Counted from the first letter of the stretch, positions 1 through 6,731 are shown. The stretch is DNA of 16,997 bases from Kiloniellaceae bacterium (GCA_021776195.1 JAJFGK010000042.1:1-16997), one strand, 5' to 3'. The notes: a model not told the origin generated them from the letters alone. A program made the numbers and translations.

Positions 1-288
1 CAGCGCCGACAGCGTCACGGTCCAGTCGCCGAGATGGTCCAGCATGGCCGGGGAGAATCCGCTGCCCAGCATGACCCCGAGCACCGCGATCATGGCGGCA
101 CGCAGGCCGCCCGGCATACGGACCGGCAGGCCGGACAGGGCGGCGGCGGTGGTCGCCACCATGGCCCCGATCATCCAGGCCAGCGGCAGGGAGATCAGGT
201 AGCCGAACCAGCCGCCGGCCGCACCGACGAAAAGCGCGAGGGGCAGGGCAAAGGGGGACGCGGCAGGGCTTCGCGCGGTCAACGACAA
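1..288 (-). CDS. AbrB-family (COG3180-like) integral membrane protein, N-terminal part only
   Basis: The reverse strand encodes an open frame of 96 residues that runs off the left edge of the window. It has two hydrophobic segments: ALPLALFVGAAGGWFGYLI, followed by LPLAWMIGAMVATTAAA, then a loop and RAAMIAVLGVMLGSGFSPAM. This pattern (a helix, an LPLAWMIG motif, a P.R.PGGLR loop, then a G..LG..FSP segment) is what I recall for the duplicated AbrB/COG3180 membrane domain. That family is sometimes labelled 'ammonia monooxygenase' or 'AbrB transcriptional regulator', and its function is not established. Family members are about 350 residues, so roughly a quarter is present. No ATG exists between the preceding in-frame TAG (322-324) and the conserved part. 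TTG at 288 or TTG at 282 is the likely start, with a weak GGGA upstream. It lies 33 bases after the stop of the next upstream minus-strand gene, so co-transcription is plausible. The family is fairly sure; the start is uncertain. Confidence 0.68.
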   Translation of the reverse strand, partial: MSLTARSPAASPFALPLALFVGAAGGWFGYLISLPLAWMIGAMVATTAAALSGLPVRMPGGLRAAMIAVLGVMLGSGFSPAMLDHLGDWTVTLSAL

Positions 289-321
289 ACCGCGGTCCCG
301 GTCTTGGTCAAAGCGAAACGA

Positions 322-762
322 CTATAGCCCCTCAGGGTTGCCCCCTTTGATATCGGCCTGCGGATACTTGCCGCGGCTGCCGTCCAGATTGAACAGGAAG
401 ACCGTATCCTCCTCGCGCGACAGGGTATAGCAGCCGCTGTCCTCGGGGGTCGGGTATTCGAGGCAGAAAGTCGGGCCCTGGATCGACCAACTGCCGCCGT
501 AGAGGTGCTTGGGGGTGCGGCCCCAGAGGCCCCTGATCGACCCGCCGGGGGAGTAGAACTCGGCCCAATCGGTGCCGCGCGACACCCCGGCCAGGGTGTT
601 TCCGATGATCGCGGATCTGATCTCGTCTTCCGTCATGATGGTGACGCCGGGGGGCGAGACGTAGTCCTGCTGCGCGGCGGCCGGGCCGCTCGGCGTGGCG
701 GCGGCAAGCAGAAGCAGTGCCGCGGCGCCGATTGCGAGACGGGCTTGTTTCATGGTCGTCAT
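322..762 (-). CDS. small secreted protein of unknown function
   Basis: The gene encodes 146 residues. Residues 1-30 form a classical signal peptide: a basic start (MTTMKQAR), a hydrophobic core (IGAAALLLLAAAT) and an Ala-rich cleavage site before QQD. The mature part has the pattern MTEDEIRSAIIGNTLAG, then D.AEFYSPGGSIRG, GGSWSIQG, FCLEY and GCYTL. This resembles a common group of small alphaproteobacterial periplasmic proteins in which an 'LT..EI...I.GNT' start is followed by a beta-rich half with two cysteines (here in FCLEY and GCYTL). These may form a disulfide. The start at 762 is chosen because AAAGGAG (minus strand) lies 10 bases upstream; the second ATG at 753 would be too far from it. 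It is divergent from the dioxygenase gene at 890, with about 127 bases between them and no promoter boxes I trust. The function is unknown. Confidence 0.8.
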   Translation of the reverse strand: MTTMKQARLAIGAAALLLLAAATPSGPAAAQQDYVSPPGVTIMTEDEIRSAIIGNTLAGVSRGTDWAEFYSPGGSIRGLWGRTPKHLYGGSWSIQGPTFCLEYPTPEDSGCYTLSREEDTVFLFNLDGSRGKYPQADIKGGNPEGL

Positions 763-889
763 GGCCGACAGTCTCCTTTAGTTGACCGGGCTGGTCCTGG
801 TGGCTGGGCGCCCCTTGTGATCTTGTGAAGCGAGCTAGTCTCTCGCACAATCATGGCGGTTCTGTGGAAAAGCCGCAACGGTCTGCGCC

Positions 890-1720
890 ATGGGTTTGAC
901 GATTAAGCCTCTTGCCGGGGCGCTGGGCGCCGAAATTCTGGGCATCGATCTGTCCCGGCCGCTGGCGGATGCGGACTGGGCCGCCATCGAGGCGGCGTTC
1001 CATCGCCACTTCGTGATCTTCTTTCGCGATCAACACCTGACGCCCGACCAGCAGATTGCCTTTGCCCGGCGCTTCGGCCTGCTGGAGGACTATCCCTATA
1101 TCGCCGGCCTGCCCGATCACCCCGAACTGATCGAGGTCGTGAAGCTGCCCAGCGAGGACTTCAACTTCGGCAGCGGCTGGCACGCCGATATGTCCTACCG
1201 GGACGCACCGCCCCTGGGCGCCGTGCTCTATGCCATGGAAATGCCGCCCGTGGGTGGCGATACCATGTTCGCCAGCCTGCATGCGGCCTACGACGCCCTC
1301 TCCGAGGGGCTGAGACAGGCCTTGGCCCCTCTGCACCTGCTGCACGATTCGGGCACCGGCGGGGCCAAACGCTATGCCGGGATGCAGCACCGGCGACGCA
1401 ACACCGGGCAACTGACCGGGGTCCACCCGCTGGTGCGCCAGCACCCGGTAACCGGCCGCCCGCTCCTGGCGCTCAGCCCCTTTTACGCCAAAGAGATCGA
1501 GGACATGACCGGTGCGGAAAGCCGGGCCCTGCTGGAGGGGCTCGAGGACATCGCCCTACGGCCGGAGCACTGCTGCCGCTTCCACTGGGAAGTGGGCTCT
1601 CTGGCGGTCTGGGATAACCGCTGCCTGCTCCACAACGCCCTGAACGACGACTTCGACGCCCGCATGAAAGGCCGGGGTTTTCGGCGCGTCATGCGAAGAG
1701 CGACGATAGCTTCGGCTTAG
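890..1720 (+). CDS. TauD/TfdA-family Fe(II)/2-oxoglutarate-dependent dioxygenase
   Basis: The product is 276 residues, the usual length for TauD-type enzymes, which couple oxidative decarboxylation of 2-oxoglutarate to hydroxylation of a substrate such as taurine, alkyl sulfates or 2,4-D. The iron-binding facial triad is visible: H98-x-D100 in WHAD, and H249 in NRCLLHNA. The 2OG-binding arginine region is at the C-terminus (RRVMRRATI, R266/R270). The N-terminal GAEI.GIDLSRPL and the RDQHLTPDQQIAFARRFG segment are typical of the family. The usual MHR before the last strand is MRR here. The ATG at 890 has only a weak ribosome binding site, but the family start (LTIKPLAGALGAEI) supports it. The TPR/2OG-oxygenase gene follows after 72 bases. 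The substrate cannot be told: no taurine or sulfonate transporter genes are nearby, so the name tauD is not used. Confidence 0.9.
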   Translation: MGLTIKPLAGALGAEILGIDLSRPLADADWAAIEAAFHRHFVIFFRDQHLTPDQQIAFARRFGLLEDYPYIAGLPDHPELIEVVKLPSEDFNFGSGWHADMSYRDAPPLGAVLYAMEMPPVGGDTMFASLHAAYDALSEGLRQALAPLHLLHDSGTGGAKRYAGMQHRRRNTGQLTGVHPLVRQHPVTGRPLLALSPFYAKEIEDMTGAESRALLEGLEDIALRPEHCCRFHWEVGSLAVWDNRCLLHNALNDDFDARMKGRGFRRVMRRATIASA

Positions 1721-1792
1721 GCATTTCGAACAACCGCGACAGCAAGGCTTGAGCCTGTTAGAAGGCCACCTCACCAGTATCGAACGGGACAA

Positions 1793-3367
1793 ATGGCTGG
1801 TTTCCAGGAGAATTTCAGCCCGCAAGGGCCGGGTGGGACCCCCGAGGCCGCCTTCCAACGCGGTCTTGCGCATCAGGAAGCCGGTCAGTGGGAGGCCGCG
1901 GTGTCGGCCTATCGCCAGGCGGTTGCCCTGAAGCCGGACTTTGCCGGGGCCTACTGCAATCTGGGAATCGTCCTGAAGCGGCAGGGACGGGCCAACGAGG
2001 CCATCGAGGCCTACCAGAAGGCCATCGCCGCCGAGCCCCGCTTCACCGAGGCGCTCTACAACATGGGCATCCTTCTCGATCTCGTGGGACGTCATCAGGA
2101 GGCGGCCGAGGCCTACCGCCGGGCGCTGGCGTTACAACCCGGCTTCGCCGCCGCCCACTGCAACCTTGGCAAGGCCCTGCAGGAACAGGGCGACCTGGAG
2201 GGGGCATCGGCCTGCTACCGCGAGACCCTGAATTTGCAGCCGAACCATTTGAACGCCCTTCTCAATCTCTCATTCGTCCTCTTCGCGCGCGACCGGCCCG
2301 ACGAAGCCCTCGCGGTGGCGCGGCAGGCGCAGACCCTGGCGCCGGACCGGCTGGAGGTGCTGGAGCGCCTGGTCAAGGCCCAGCTTGCCTGCCAGCAGGC
2401 CGAGGCCGGCCTGCGCAACGCGGACCGCGCCCTGGCCCTCTTTCCCGATGAACCCGGCGCCCTGGAACTGAAGATCGCCGCCCTAGGGGCCCTCGCGCGG
2501 CCGGCCGACATCGAAGCGGCCTATCGCGGATTCATCGCCGCCCACCCCGCGGCGGAGCTGCCCTACGCGCGGTTGGCCGATGTTTATCTCAAGGAAAACA
2601 ACGGCGCGGCCGCCCTAGGGGTCGCGGAGGAGGCCCTGGCCCGAATTCCCGGCAACACCCGGGCATTGGCCGCGAAGGGCGCCGCGTTGCTGTCGCTCGG
2701 CCGCCACAAGGACCTCGCCGCGCACCATGACCTGGATCGGCTCGTCCGCCTGAGCCCTTGCGAGGCCGCGCCGGGTTTCGCCGACATGGCGGCCTTTCAC
2801 CGGGCCCTCGCGGACCACATCCTCCAGCACCCGACCCTGGAGAGCGATCCCCTGGGCCTCGCCACCCGGGCGGGCCGCCACACCGGCGAGCTGCTGATCG
2901 AGCCCAAGGGGCCGATCGGCGCGCTGGAACAGATGATCGTGGCGGCGGTCCAGGACTACGCCCGGACCTTTCCGGCGGACCCGACGCACCCTTTCCTCGG
3001 CCAGGCCCCGGCGCGCTGGAGCCTGACGATCTGGGCCGTGGTCTTGGGGTCCGAGGGCTATCAGGTGCCGCACCTGCACCCCTCGGGCTGGCTGAGCGGC
3101 GTATACTACGTGGCGGTGCCGCCCGGTCTGGCCGCGTCGTCGAACAGCCACGAGGGCTGGATCGAGTTCGGCCGGCCGCCGCAGCTCGCGCCAGACGAGG
3201 CCTGTCCCGACCTGCGGCTGATCCGCCCCGAACCCGGCCTGATGGTGCTCTTTCCCTCCTACCTCTATCACCGCACGGTCCCGACCGGGCAGGCGGACCT
3301 CAGGATCTCCATCGCCTTCGATGTTCTGCCCCACGATTCCTCGCCGGCCCGGGCAGGCGGGGGGTGA
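1793..3367 (+). CDS. TPR protein with C-terminal putative 2OG-Fe(II) oxygenase domain
   Basis: The product is 524 residues. Residues about 17-186 hold five regular 34-residue tetratricopeptide repeats (for example NLGIVLKRQGRANEAIEAY). Residues 187-310 continue as more degenerate helical repeats. From about 365 to 510 there is a beta-rich domain with the hallmarks of the 'putative 2OG-Fe(II) oxygenase' family (Pfam PF13759-like): VPHLHPSGWLSGVYYV (H427/H429), then G.IEFGRP, then PEPG.MVLFPSYLYHRTVP (H493), then RISIAFD (R504). I infer that one of H427/H429 and H493 bind iron and R504 binds 2-oxoglutarate. In known proteins of this layout the TPR part presumably recruits a protein partner or substrate. 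The ATG at 1793 has GGGA five bases upstream. No signal peptide is seen, so it is probably cytoplasmic. It lies between a second 2OG dioxygenase gene and a methyltransferase gene, which suggests a common modification pathway. Confidence 0.88.
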   Translation: MAGFQENFSPQGPGGTPEAAFQRGLAHQEAGQWEAAVSAYRQAVALKPDFAGAYCNLGIVLKRQGRANEAIEAYQKAIAAEPRFTEALYNMGILLDLVGRHQEAAEAYRRALALQPGFAAAHCNLGKALQEQGDLEGASACYRETLNLQPNHLNALLNLSFVLFARDRPDEALAVARQAQTLAPDRLEVLERLVKAQLACQQAEAGLRNADRALALFPDEPGALELKIAALGALARPADIEAAYRGFIAAHPAAELPYARLADVYLKENNGAAALGVAEEALARIPGNTRALAAKGAALLSLGRHKDLAAHHDLDRLVRLSPCEAAPGFADMAAFHRALADHILQHPTLESDPLGLATRAGRHTGELLIEPKGPIGALEQMIVAAVQDYARTFPADPTHPFLGQAPARWSLTIWAVVLGSEGYQVPHLHPSGWLSGVYYVAVPPGLAASSNSHEGWIEFGRPPQLAPDEACPDLRLIRPEPGLMVLFPSYLYHRTVPTGQADLRISIAFDVLPHDSSPARAGGG

Positions 3368-3372
3368 GGGGG

Positions 3373-3408
3373 CCCAGGGCTCGGCCCAGGGCTCGACCCC
3401 AGGGCTCG
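3373..3408 (+). repeat. three near-tandem copies of CCCAGGGCTCG
   Basis: The 44-base gap between the TPR gene and the methyltransferase gene holds CCCAGGGCTCG at 3373-3383, 3385-3395 and 3398-3408 (steps of 12 and 13 bases). Each copy contains AGGG. In the last copy that AGGG lies seven bases before the methyltransferase ATG and can serve as its ribosome binding site. It looks like slippage amplification of a short linker that includes the Shine-Dalgarno element. Confidence 0.75.
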
Positions 3409-3411
3409 ACG

Positions 3412-4095
3412 ATGACCCTCCAACGCGTCTGCCCGCTCTGCGACAGCCCCGAGGGCCAAGAATTTGCCAGGGTGGGCCCGCGCCACTACCTGCGCTGCCC
3501 GGACTGCGATCTGGTCTGGCTGCGCGCCGATCTGCGGCCGACAGAGGCCGAGGAACTGGCGGAATACCGCCTGCACCGCAACGATCCCGGCGATCCCGGC
3601 TATCGGCGCCATCTGGCGCGCCTGACCGAGCCCCTGGTCGCGCGCCTGAAACCGGGTGCCCAGGGCCTCGATTTCGGCTGCGGGCCGGGGCCGACAATCT
3701 CGGTGATGCTGGCCGAACAGGGCTTCGAGGTCGCGAACCACGATCCCTTCTTCGCCGACGACCCCGGCGCGCTCGCGCGGCGGTACGATTTCATCGCTTG
3801 CAGCGAGACGGCCGAGCATTTTCATCGGCCGGCCGAGGATTTCACCATCTTGGCCGGCCTGCTGCGTCCCGGCGGCCTGCTCGGCGTCATGACCCGGCTC
3901 CTGACGCCCGACATCGATTTTGCCGCCTGGCCCTACATCCGCGAAATCAGCCACGTCAGCTTCTACAGCCCCCAGACCCTGACCGCGATCGCGGCCCGCC
4001 ACGACTGGTCGCTGGAACTGATGCCACCGGACCTGGCCCTGTTTCGCGCGAAATTGGCGGATGGGGTGGGATTCGAACCCACGAGAGGCTGTTAA
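3412..4095 (+). CDS. zinc-ribbon class I SAM-dependent methyltransferase
   Basis: The product is 227 residues. The N-terminus has a zinc ribbon, CPLC (C7, C10) and CPDC (C29, C32). A Rossmann methyltransferase fold follows, with motif I GLDFGCGPG at 85-93, an acidic residue ending the second strand (NHDPFF, D111), YDFIACSETAEHF (motif IV region), LLRPGGLLGVMT, and a closing HVSFYSPQTL helix that is common in this family. The likely natural end is ELMPPDLALFRAK. The remaining residues LADGVGFEPTRGC are translated from the antisense of tRNA-Ser, because the frame only stops at 4093-4095 inside that tRNA gene. ATG 3412 is chosen because the zinc ribbon begins right after it and AGGG lies seven bases upstream. 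An upstream extension of the same frame overlaps the TPR gene and is noise. The methyl acceptor is unknown; the adjacent oxygenases suggest joint modification of one substrate. Confidence 0.85.
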   Translation: MTLQRVCPLCDSPEGQEFARVGPRHYLRCPDCDLVWLRADLRPTEAEELAEYRLHRNDPGDPGYRRHLARLTEPLVARLKPGAQGLDFGCGPGPTISVMLAEQGFEVANHDPFFADDPGALARRYDFIACSETAEHFHRPAEDFTILAGLLRPGGLLGVMTRLLTPDIDFAAWPYIREISHVSFYSPQTLTAIAARHDWSLELMPPDLALFRAKLADGVGFEPTRGC

Positions 4096-4145
4096 CCCCT
4101 GCCGGTTTTCAAGACCGGTCCCTTCAACCGCTCGGGCACCCATCC
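4055..4145 (-). tRNA. tRNA-Ser, anticodon UGA
   Basis: The reverse strand folds as a class II tRNA. The acceptor stem is GGATGGG (4145-4139) with CCCATCC (4065-4059). The anticodon stem is CCGGT/ACCGG around the loop CTTGAAA, giving anticodon TGA at 4111-4109. There is a long variable arm (AGGGG/CCTCT), a T arm GTGGG-TTCGAAT-CCCAC, discriminator G and an encoded CCA (4057-4055). The long variable arm and the anticodon identify serine (UCA codons, with wobble reading). The 3' half overlaps the end of the convergent methyltransferase frame by 41 bases. Upstream on the minus strand there is a possible extended -10 (TGCTATCCC near 4164-4172) but no good -35 box. Confidence 0.97.
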
Positions 4146-4346
4146 AACGTGGAATTTCAGGGGGATAGCAAAAGCCGTGGCTCGCGGAAAGCCCCAATCG
4201 GTGCAATTCGGGCCGGTGTCTTCGCGCTTCTTCGCGGCACCCCTCGCAATTTTCGGGAATAAGTGGCGACCTTGTCCGGTCCTCCCACCAAGAGAAGCGA
4301 AATGTGGCTGGGATCGCCCAAAGCTTCGAAGAAGGGAAGGGCCGAG

Positions 4347-4436
4347 ATGTTATCGACTGTCGAAGTCGCCACCGCCGTGATCGCTGTGATCGCCGTGGTG
4401 TCTGTCATTCGCTCGCTGTGGCTGATGTTCCGTTAG
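4347..4436 (+). CDS. possible 29-residue single-span membrane peptide
   Basis: A short frame reads MLSTVEVATAVIAVIAVV followed by SVIRSLWLMFR, then TAG. The ATG is preceded by GGGAAGGG about six bases upstream, a good ribosome binding site. The peptide is almost entirely one hydrophobic helix (residues 8-20) with a positively charged end (R22, R29), as expected for a single-pass inner-membrane microprotein with its C-terminus in the cytoplasm. A strong stem-loop lies 43 bases after the stop. No homologue is recognised. The sequence includes a GTGATCGC-type repeat (GCCGTGATCGCTGTGATCGCCGTGG), so low-complexity chance is an alternative. The overlapping minus-strand frame has no comparable start signal. 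Confidence 0.38.
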   Translation: MLSTVEVATAVIAVIAVVSVIRSLWLMFR

Positions 4437-4478
4437 ATCGACGACCCGATTGCGTTTGCCATAGCTAGAGCCTTGCCA

Positions 4479-4510
4479 TTGCCGGACCGGGAAGCCCCGC
4501 TGTCCGGCAA
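4479..4510 (+). terminator. strong stem-loop, possible terminator
   Basis: TTGCCGGAC (4479-4487) pairs perfectly with GTCCGGCAA (4502-4510). A second stem, CGGG/CCCG, lies inside with the loop AAGC. It is 43 bases after the microprotein stop and about 88 bases before the next gene start. No run of T follows (AATCTG), so intrinsic termination is uncertain; a stabilising or regulatory hairpin is the alternative. Confidence 0.4.
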
Positions 4511-4597
4511 AATCTGTTGCGCTCCGCGCCGCGGCCGCCATCCTTACACCAGATCTCGGTATTCGTCCGGGACGATTCTTCGGAGGAGGCAGCAGCA

Positions 4598-6343
4598 TTG
4601 GCGGTCGCGGCAAAGCCCCCAATCCCACGCCATAAGGCAGCCCCGCTGGCGGCGCTGTTCCTGTCCGTCCTCCTGGTGGCTCCGGCGTGCATTTCCGCCC
4701 CGATAGGGGGCACCGCCTACGCGGCCTCCGCAGCTTCCGAGGCGGGCGACGCGCCAGAGCAGGTGGGACAGGCCCTCGTCCTCCTGGCACGGCCGGGGCC
4801 CTGGCCCGCGGTCTCGGGGCTCGCGGTTTTCGACCGGCGCCTGTGGCTGGCCAACAGCAACCCTTACGTCAATTTCAACGCCGCCGACCTCTACAGCCTG
4901 CGATCCGGGCAATCCCTGCCGCGCTACGAACGGGCGCTCTTCAGCCAAAGCGTCGGCAAGCCACTGTTGGATCGCGGGCGGCTCTACTGGCCCTTCGAGG
5001 ACTCGCGCTTTTCCAACCGGGAGGCCGAATATGTCGTGACCGATGGCGAATCCTGGCGTTGGCGGCAGGTACCGGGGGTCGAGGCCTTCCATCTGCACGC
5101 CATGACCCGTTGCGGCGGGGCGCTGCACGCGGTCACCTCGGCCTGGGAAGGCGCCCTGCAGCGCTGGGAAGAAGAGACCGACCGGTTGCCCGCCGGCTGG
5201 CGGGAGCTCTATCGGCACCCGACTCCGTCGGGCCGGGTCAGCCGGTTCACCGAAATCGTCGACTTCCGGGGGCAGTGCCTGCTCGGCCTGACGGCCCAGC
5301 GCCTGCCGGGCGCCAAACTGCTGCGCTGGACCGGCGCGGCCATGGAACCGGTGCCGGGCTGGCCCGAGGGACGGTCGGTCACCGGGCTCACGCGCTACCG
5401 GGACGCCCTCTATGGGATCAACGCAACGGCCGACACGGCTGTTGTGCTGCGCTACGACGGGGCAGAGGTGCGACCAGTGGCCTTCGTCGAAGACGAGCGT
5501 CCGCGCGGGCTTCGCGCCGCGCTGGGGCGTCTTTGGGCCTTCTCGGCCGTAGGAGGCGAGGGGCGGCTTCGTGTCCTGGAGGCCGACGGTAGCTGGCGCC
5601 TCGTACGGGCCTTTTCCGGCGAGATCCCGATCGATCTCACGGCAGTCGGCCCGGCTCTCTTCGTCGGGACCCACCGTCCCAACGGCCAGGGCGGCCTTTG
5701 GGGACCGCCGCCAAATCGCCAGCCTTCCCGTTATGCCCCCGAAAACAAGATCCGATTGCAGCCCCGGCAGGTCACTCGGGAGCCTGGGCTGGAGGTCCAG
5801 TTGGCCCGCCTCGACGAGGCCCTGCGGGATCCGGATCTGGTGCAGAACCACGCCTTGCGGCTTCGCGAAAGCCTCCAGCCCTTCGCCCGCATGACCGACC
5901 CTCGGGCCGGTGTGGCCCTGGCCGCGCGGCTCGCGGCGCCGATTCAGGGCCAAAATCGCGCCGAGTCTTTAATGCCGGCGACGACCTTTGCGGATATCCC
6001 CGTCACCCATGACGGCATGGCGCACTGGTTTCTGCTGCGCGCCATGGGCTTGAACGGCCATGGCCAAGTGCCGCTGGAGCTGCTGGAGGCGCCCTGGCGG
6101 CAGCCGCCGAACCGGCCGGAAAAGCACTTCGAGCCCTTGCCCGCGGCACTCTGGGTGCTGCCCTGGGTCGGCCAGAACGACCCGCAGACCCTGGCGTTGC
6201 TGATCGAGCGTCTGCGGCGCGGCGCGGACCCGGATTGGTTGACCGGCGATGTGATCGGCGCCCTCTCGGCGCTGACCGGTCAGTTCCTGGGCTGGCATCC
6301 CGACGATTGGATCGACTGGTGGGATCGCGAGAATCACAGGTGA
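4598..6343 (+). CDS. secreted protein with propeller-like repeats and helical C-terminus, function unknown
   Basis: I place the start at TTG 4598, giving 581 residues. GGAGGAGG (4582-4589) lies eight bases before it, and the resulting N-terminus is a clean signal peptide: MAVAAKPPIPRHK, hydrophobic LAALFLSVLLVA, cleavage after TAYA (residue 42). A longer frame from ATG 4517 would bury that signal 27 residues inside. Residues about 70-370 contain seven similar units of 40-50 residues. They follow the pattern 'hydrophobic-x-grLw...' then '...lrw.g', for example SGLAVFDRRLWLANS, TGLTRYRDALYGINA and RGLRAALGRLWAFSA, as expected for a seven-bladed beta-propeller. Residues about 390-581 are helical and end in LTGQFLGWHPDDWIDWWDRE. 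This resembles the 'LTG..FG.....W..WW' motif seen at the ends of bacterial HEAT-like repeat proteins. It presumably acts in the periplasm in protein binding. The function is not recognised; no catalytic motif is seen. Confidence 0.78.
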   Translation: MAVAAKPPIPRHKAAPLAALFLSVLLVAPACISAPIGGTAYAASAASEAGDAPEQVGQALVLLARPGPWPAVSGLAVFDRRLWLANSNPYVNFNAADLYSLRSGQSLPRYERALFSQSVGKPLLDRGRLYWPFEDSRFSNREAEYVVTDGESWRWRQVPGVEAFHLHAMTRCGGALHAVTSAWEGALQRWEEETDRLPAGWRELYRHPTPSGRVSRFTEIVDFRGQCLLGLTAQRLPGAKLLRWTGAAMEPVPGWPEGRSVTGLTRYRDALYGINATADTAVVLRYDGAEVRPVAFVEDERPRGLRAALGRLWAFSAVGGEGRLRVLEADGSWRLVRAFSGEIPIDLTAVGPALFVGTHRPNGQGGLWGPPPNRQPSRYAPENKIRLQPRQVTREPGLEVQLARLDEALRDPDLVQNHALRLRESLQPFARMTDPRAGVALAARLAAPIQGQNRAESLMPATTFADIPVTHDGMAHWFLLRAMGLNGHGQVPLELLEAPWRQPPNRPEKHFEPLPAALWVLPWVGQNDPQTLALLIERLRRGADPDWLTGDVIGALSALTGQFLGWHPDDWIDWWDRENHR

Positions 6344-6408
6344 TGGGTCGAATCGCCGGAGCGGGACACCCGAGGCTTTCAGGACACGCCTGATGGCTGC
6401 GCCCGACG

Positions 6409-6434
6409 CGACTCGATCCCGGTGGACCGAGTCG
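6409..6434. other. stem-loop downstream of propeller gene
   Basis: CGACTCG (6409-6415) pairs with CGAGTCG (6428-6434). Inside, after one A/C mismatch, TCC pairs with GGA around the loop CGGT. It lies 66 bases after the stop of the propeller-like gene. No T-run follows, so it may protect the mRNA end or be part of a factor-dependent terminator rather than an intrinsic terminator. Confidence 0.4.
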
Positions 6435-6590
6435 TTCCGGAATCTCACATTGCCTGCGCTCTACGAGAAAAGTATTCATGTCCTTCGACCATTAGTAGTT
6501 TTTCTATTCGAATCGAAACGCTCTTTTAACCAATTGATTCAAAATGAATAATTTCTATCAAGCAGCTGGGTGCAAGACCTAAACCCTTTG

Positions 6591-6618
6591 TTAACCATTC
6601 TCCTTAATACTCTATTAA
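6591..6618. promoter_or_regulatory. CtrA-type binding boxes (TTAA-N7-TTAA)
   Basis: TTAA at 6604-6607 and TTAA at 6615-6618 are separated by exactly seven bases, the spacing of the full CtrA recognition site of Alphaproteobacteria (TTAA-N7-TTAA). A further half site, TTAACC, lies at 6591-6596, and another, TTAACC, at 6526-6531. They are 114-141 bases upstream of the coiled-coil gene start at 6732. The match is visible directly; binding by CtrA is inference, and AT-rich DNA raises the chance of random TTAA pairs. Confidence 0.42.
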
Positions 6619-6731
6619 GGCTGGTGGTCCCAATCAGGGTCATCCAAGCGCGGCGGGAAACTTCGAACAGAAGCAAAATCGAAGAACCAACCGCAGACGA
6701 TGACCCGAGATGATTCTGAGGCCAGAATAGG

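Larger units (their letters stand above)
6344..6731. other. 388-base intergenic region with AT-rich core
   Basis: No gene is visible here. The first 130 bases are GC-rich and hold a stem-loop (6409-6434). From about 6465 to 6620 the sequence becomes clearly AT-rich, with palindromic pieces (ATTCGAAT near 6506, ATTCA-AAA-TGAAT near 6536) and several TTAA elements, including a CtrA-like box. This is the most promoter-like stretch of the window and presumably drives the coiled-coil gene at 6732. A minus-strand frame reaching from 6938 to 6615 covers part of it but has no supporting features. Confidence 0.6.

Noticed and set aside
34..327. 97-codon plus-strand frame at the left edge
   Set aside because: His/Gly/Arg-rich; the minus strand in the same place encodes a coherent membrane protein.
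2615..3697. 360-codon minus-strand frame across the TPR gene and methyltransferase
   Set aside because: Antisense of conserved TPR and oxygenase motifs, with Arg/Gly/Ala low-complexity composition.
3321..4262. plus-strand frame containing GGIRTHER-like sequence, and the minus-strand frame 3268-4206
   Set aside because: These translate the tRNA-Ser gene and out-of-frame methyltransferase DNA; a well-known annotation artefact.
4544..5953. 469-codon minus-strand frame across the propeller gene
   Set aside because: Pro/Arg/Gly-rich antisense shadow. The plus strand has a strong ribosome binding site, signal peptide and repeat structure.
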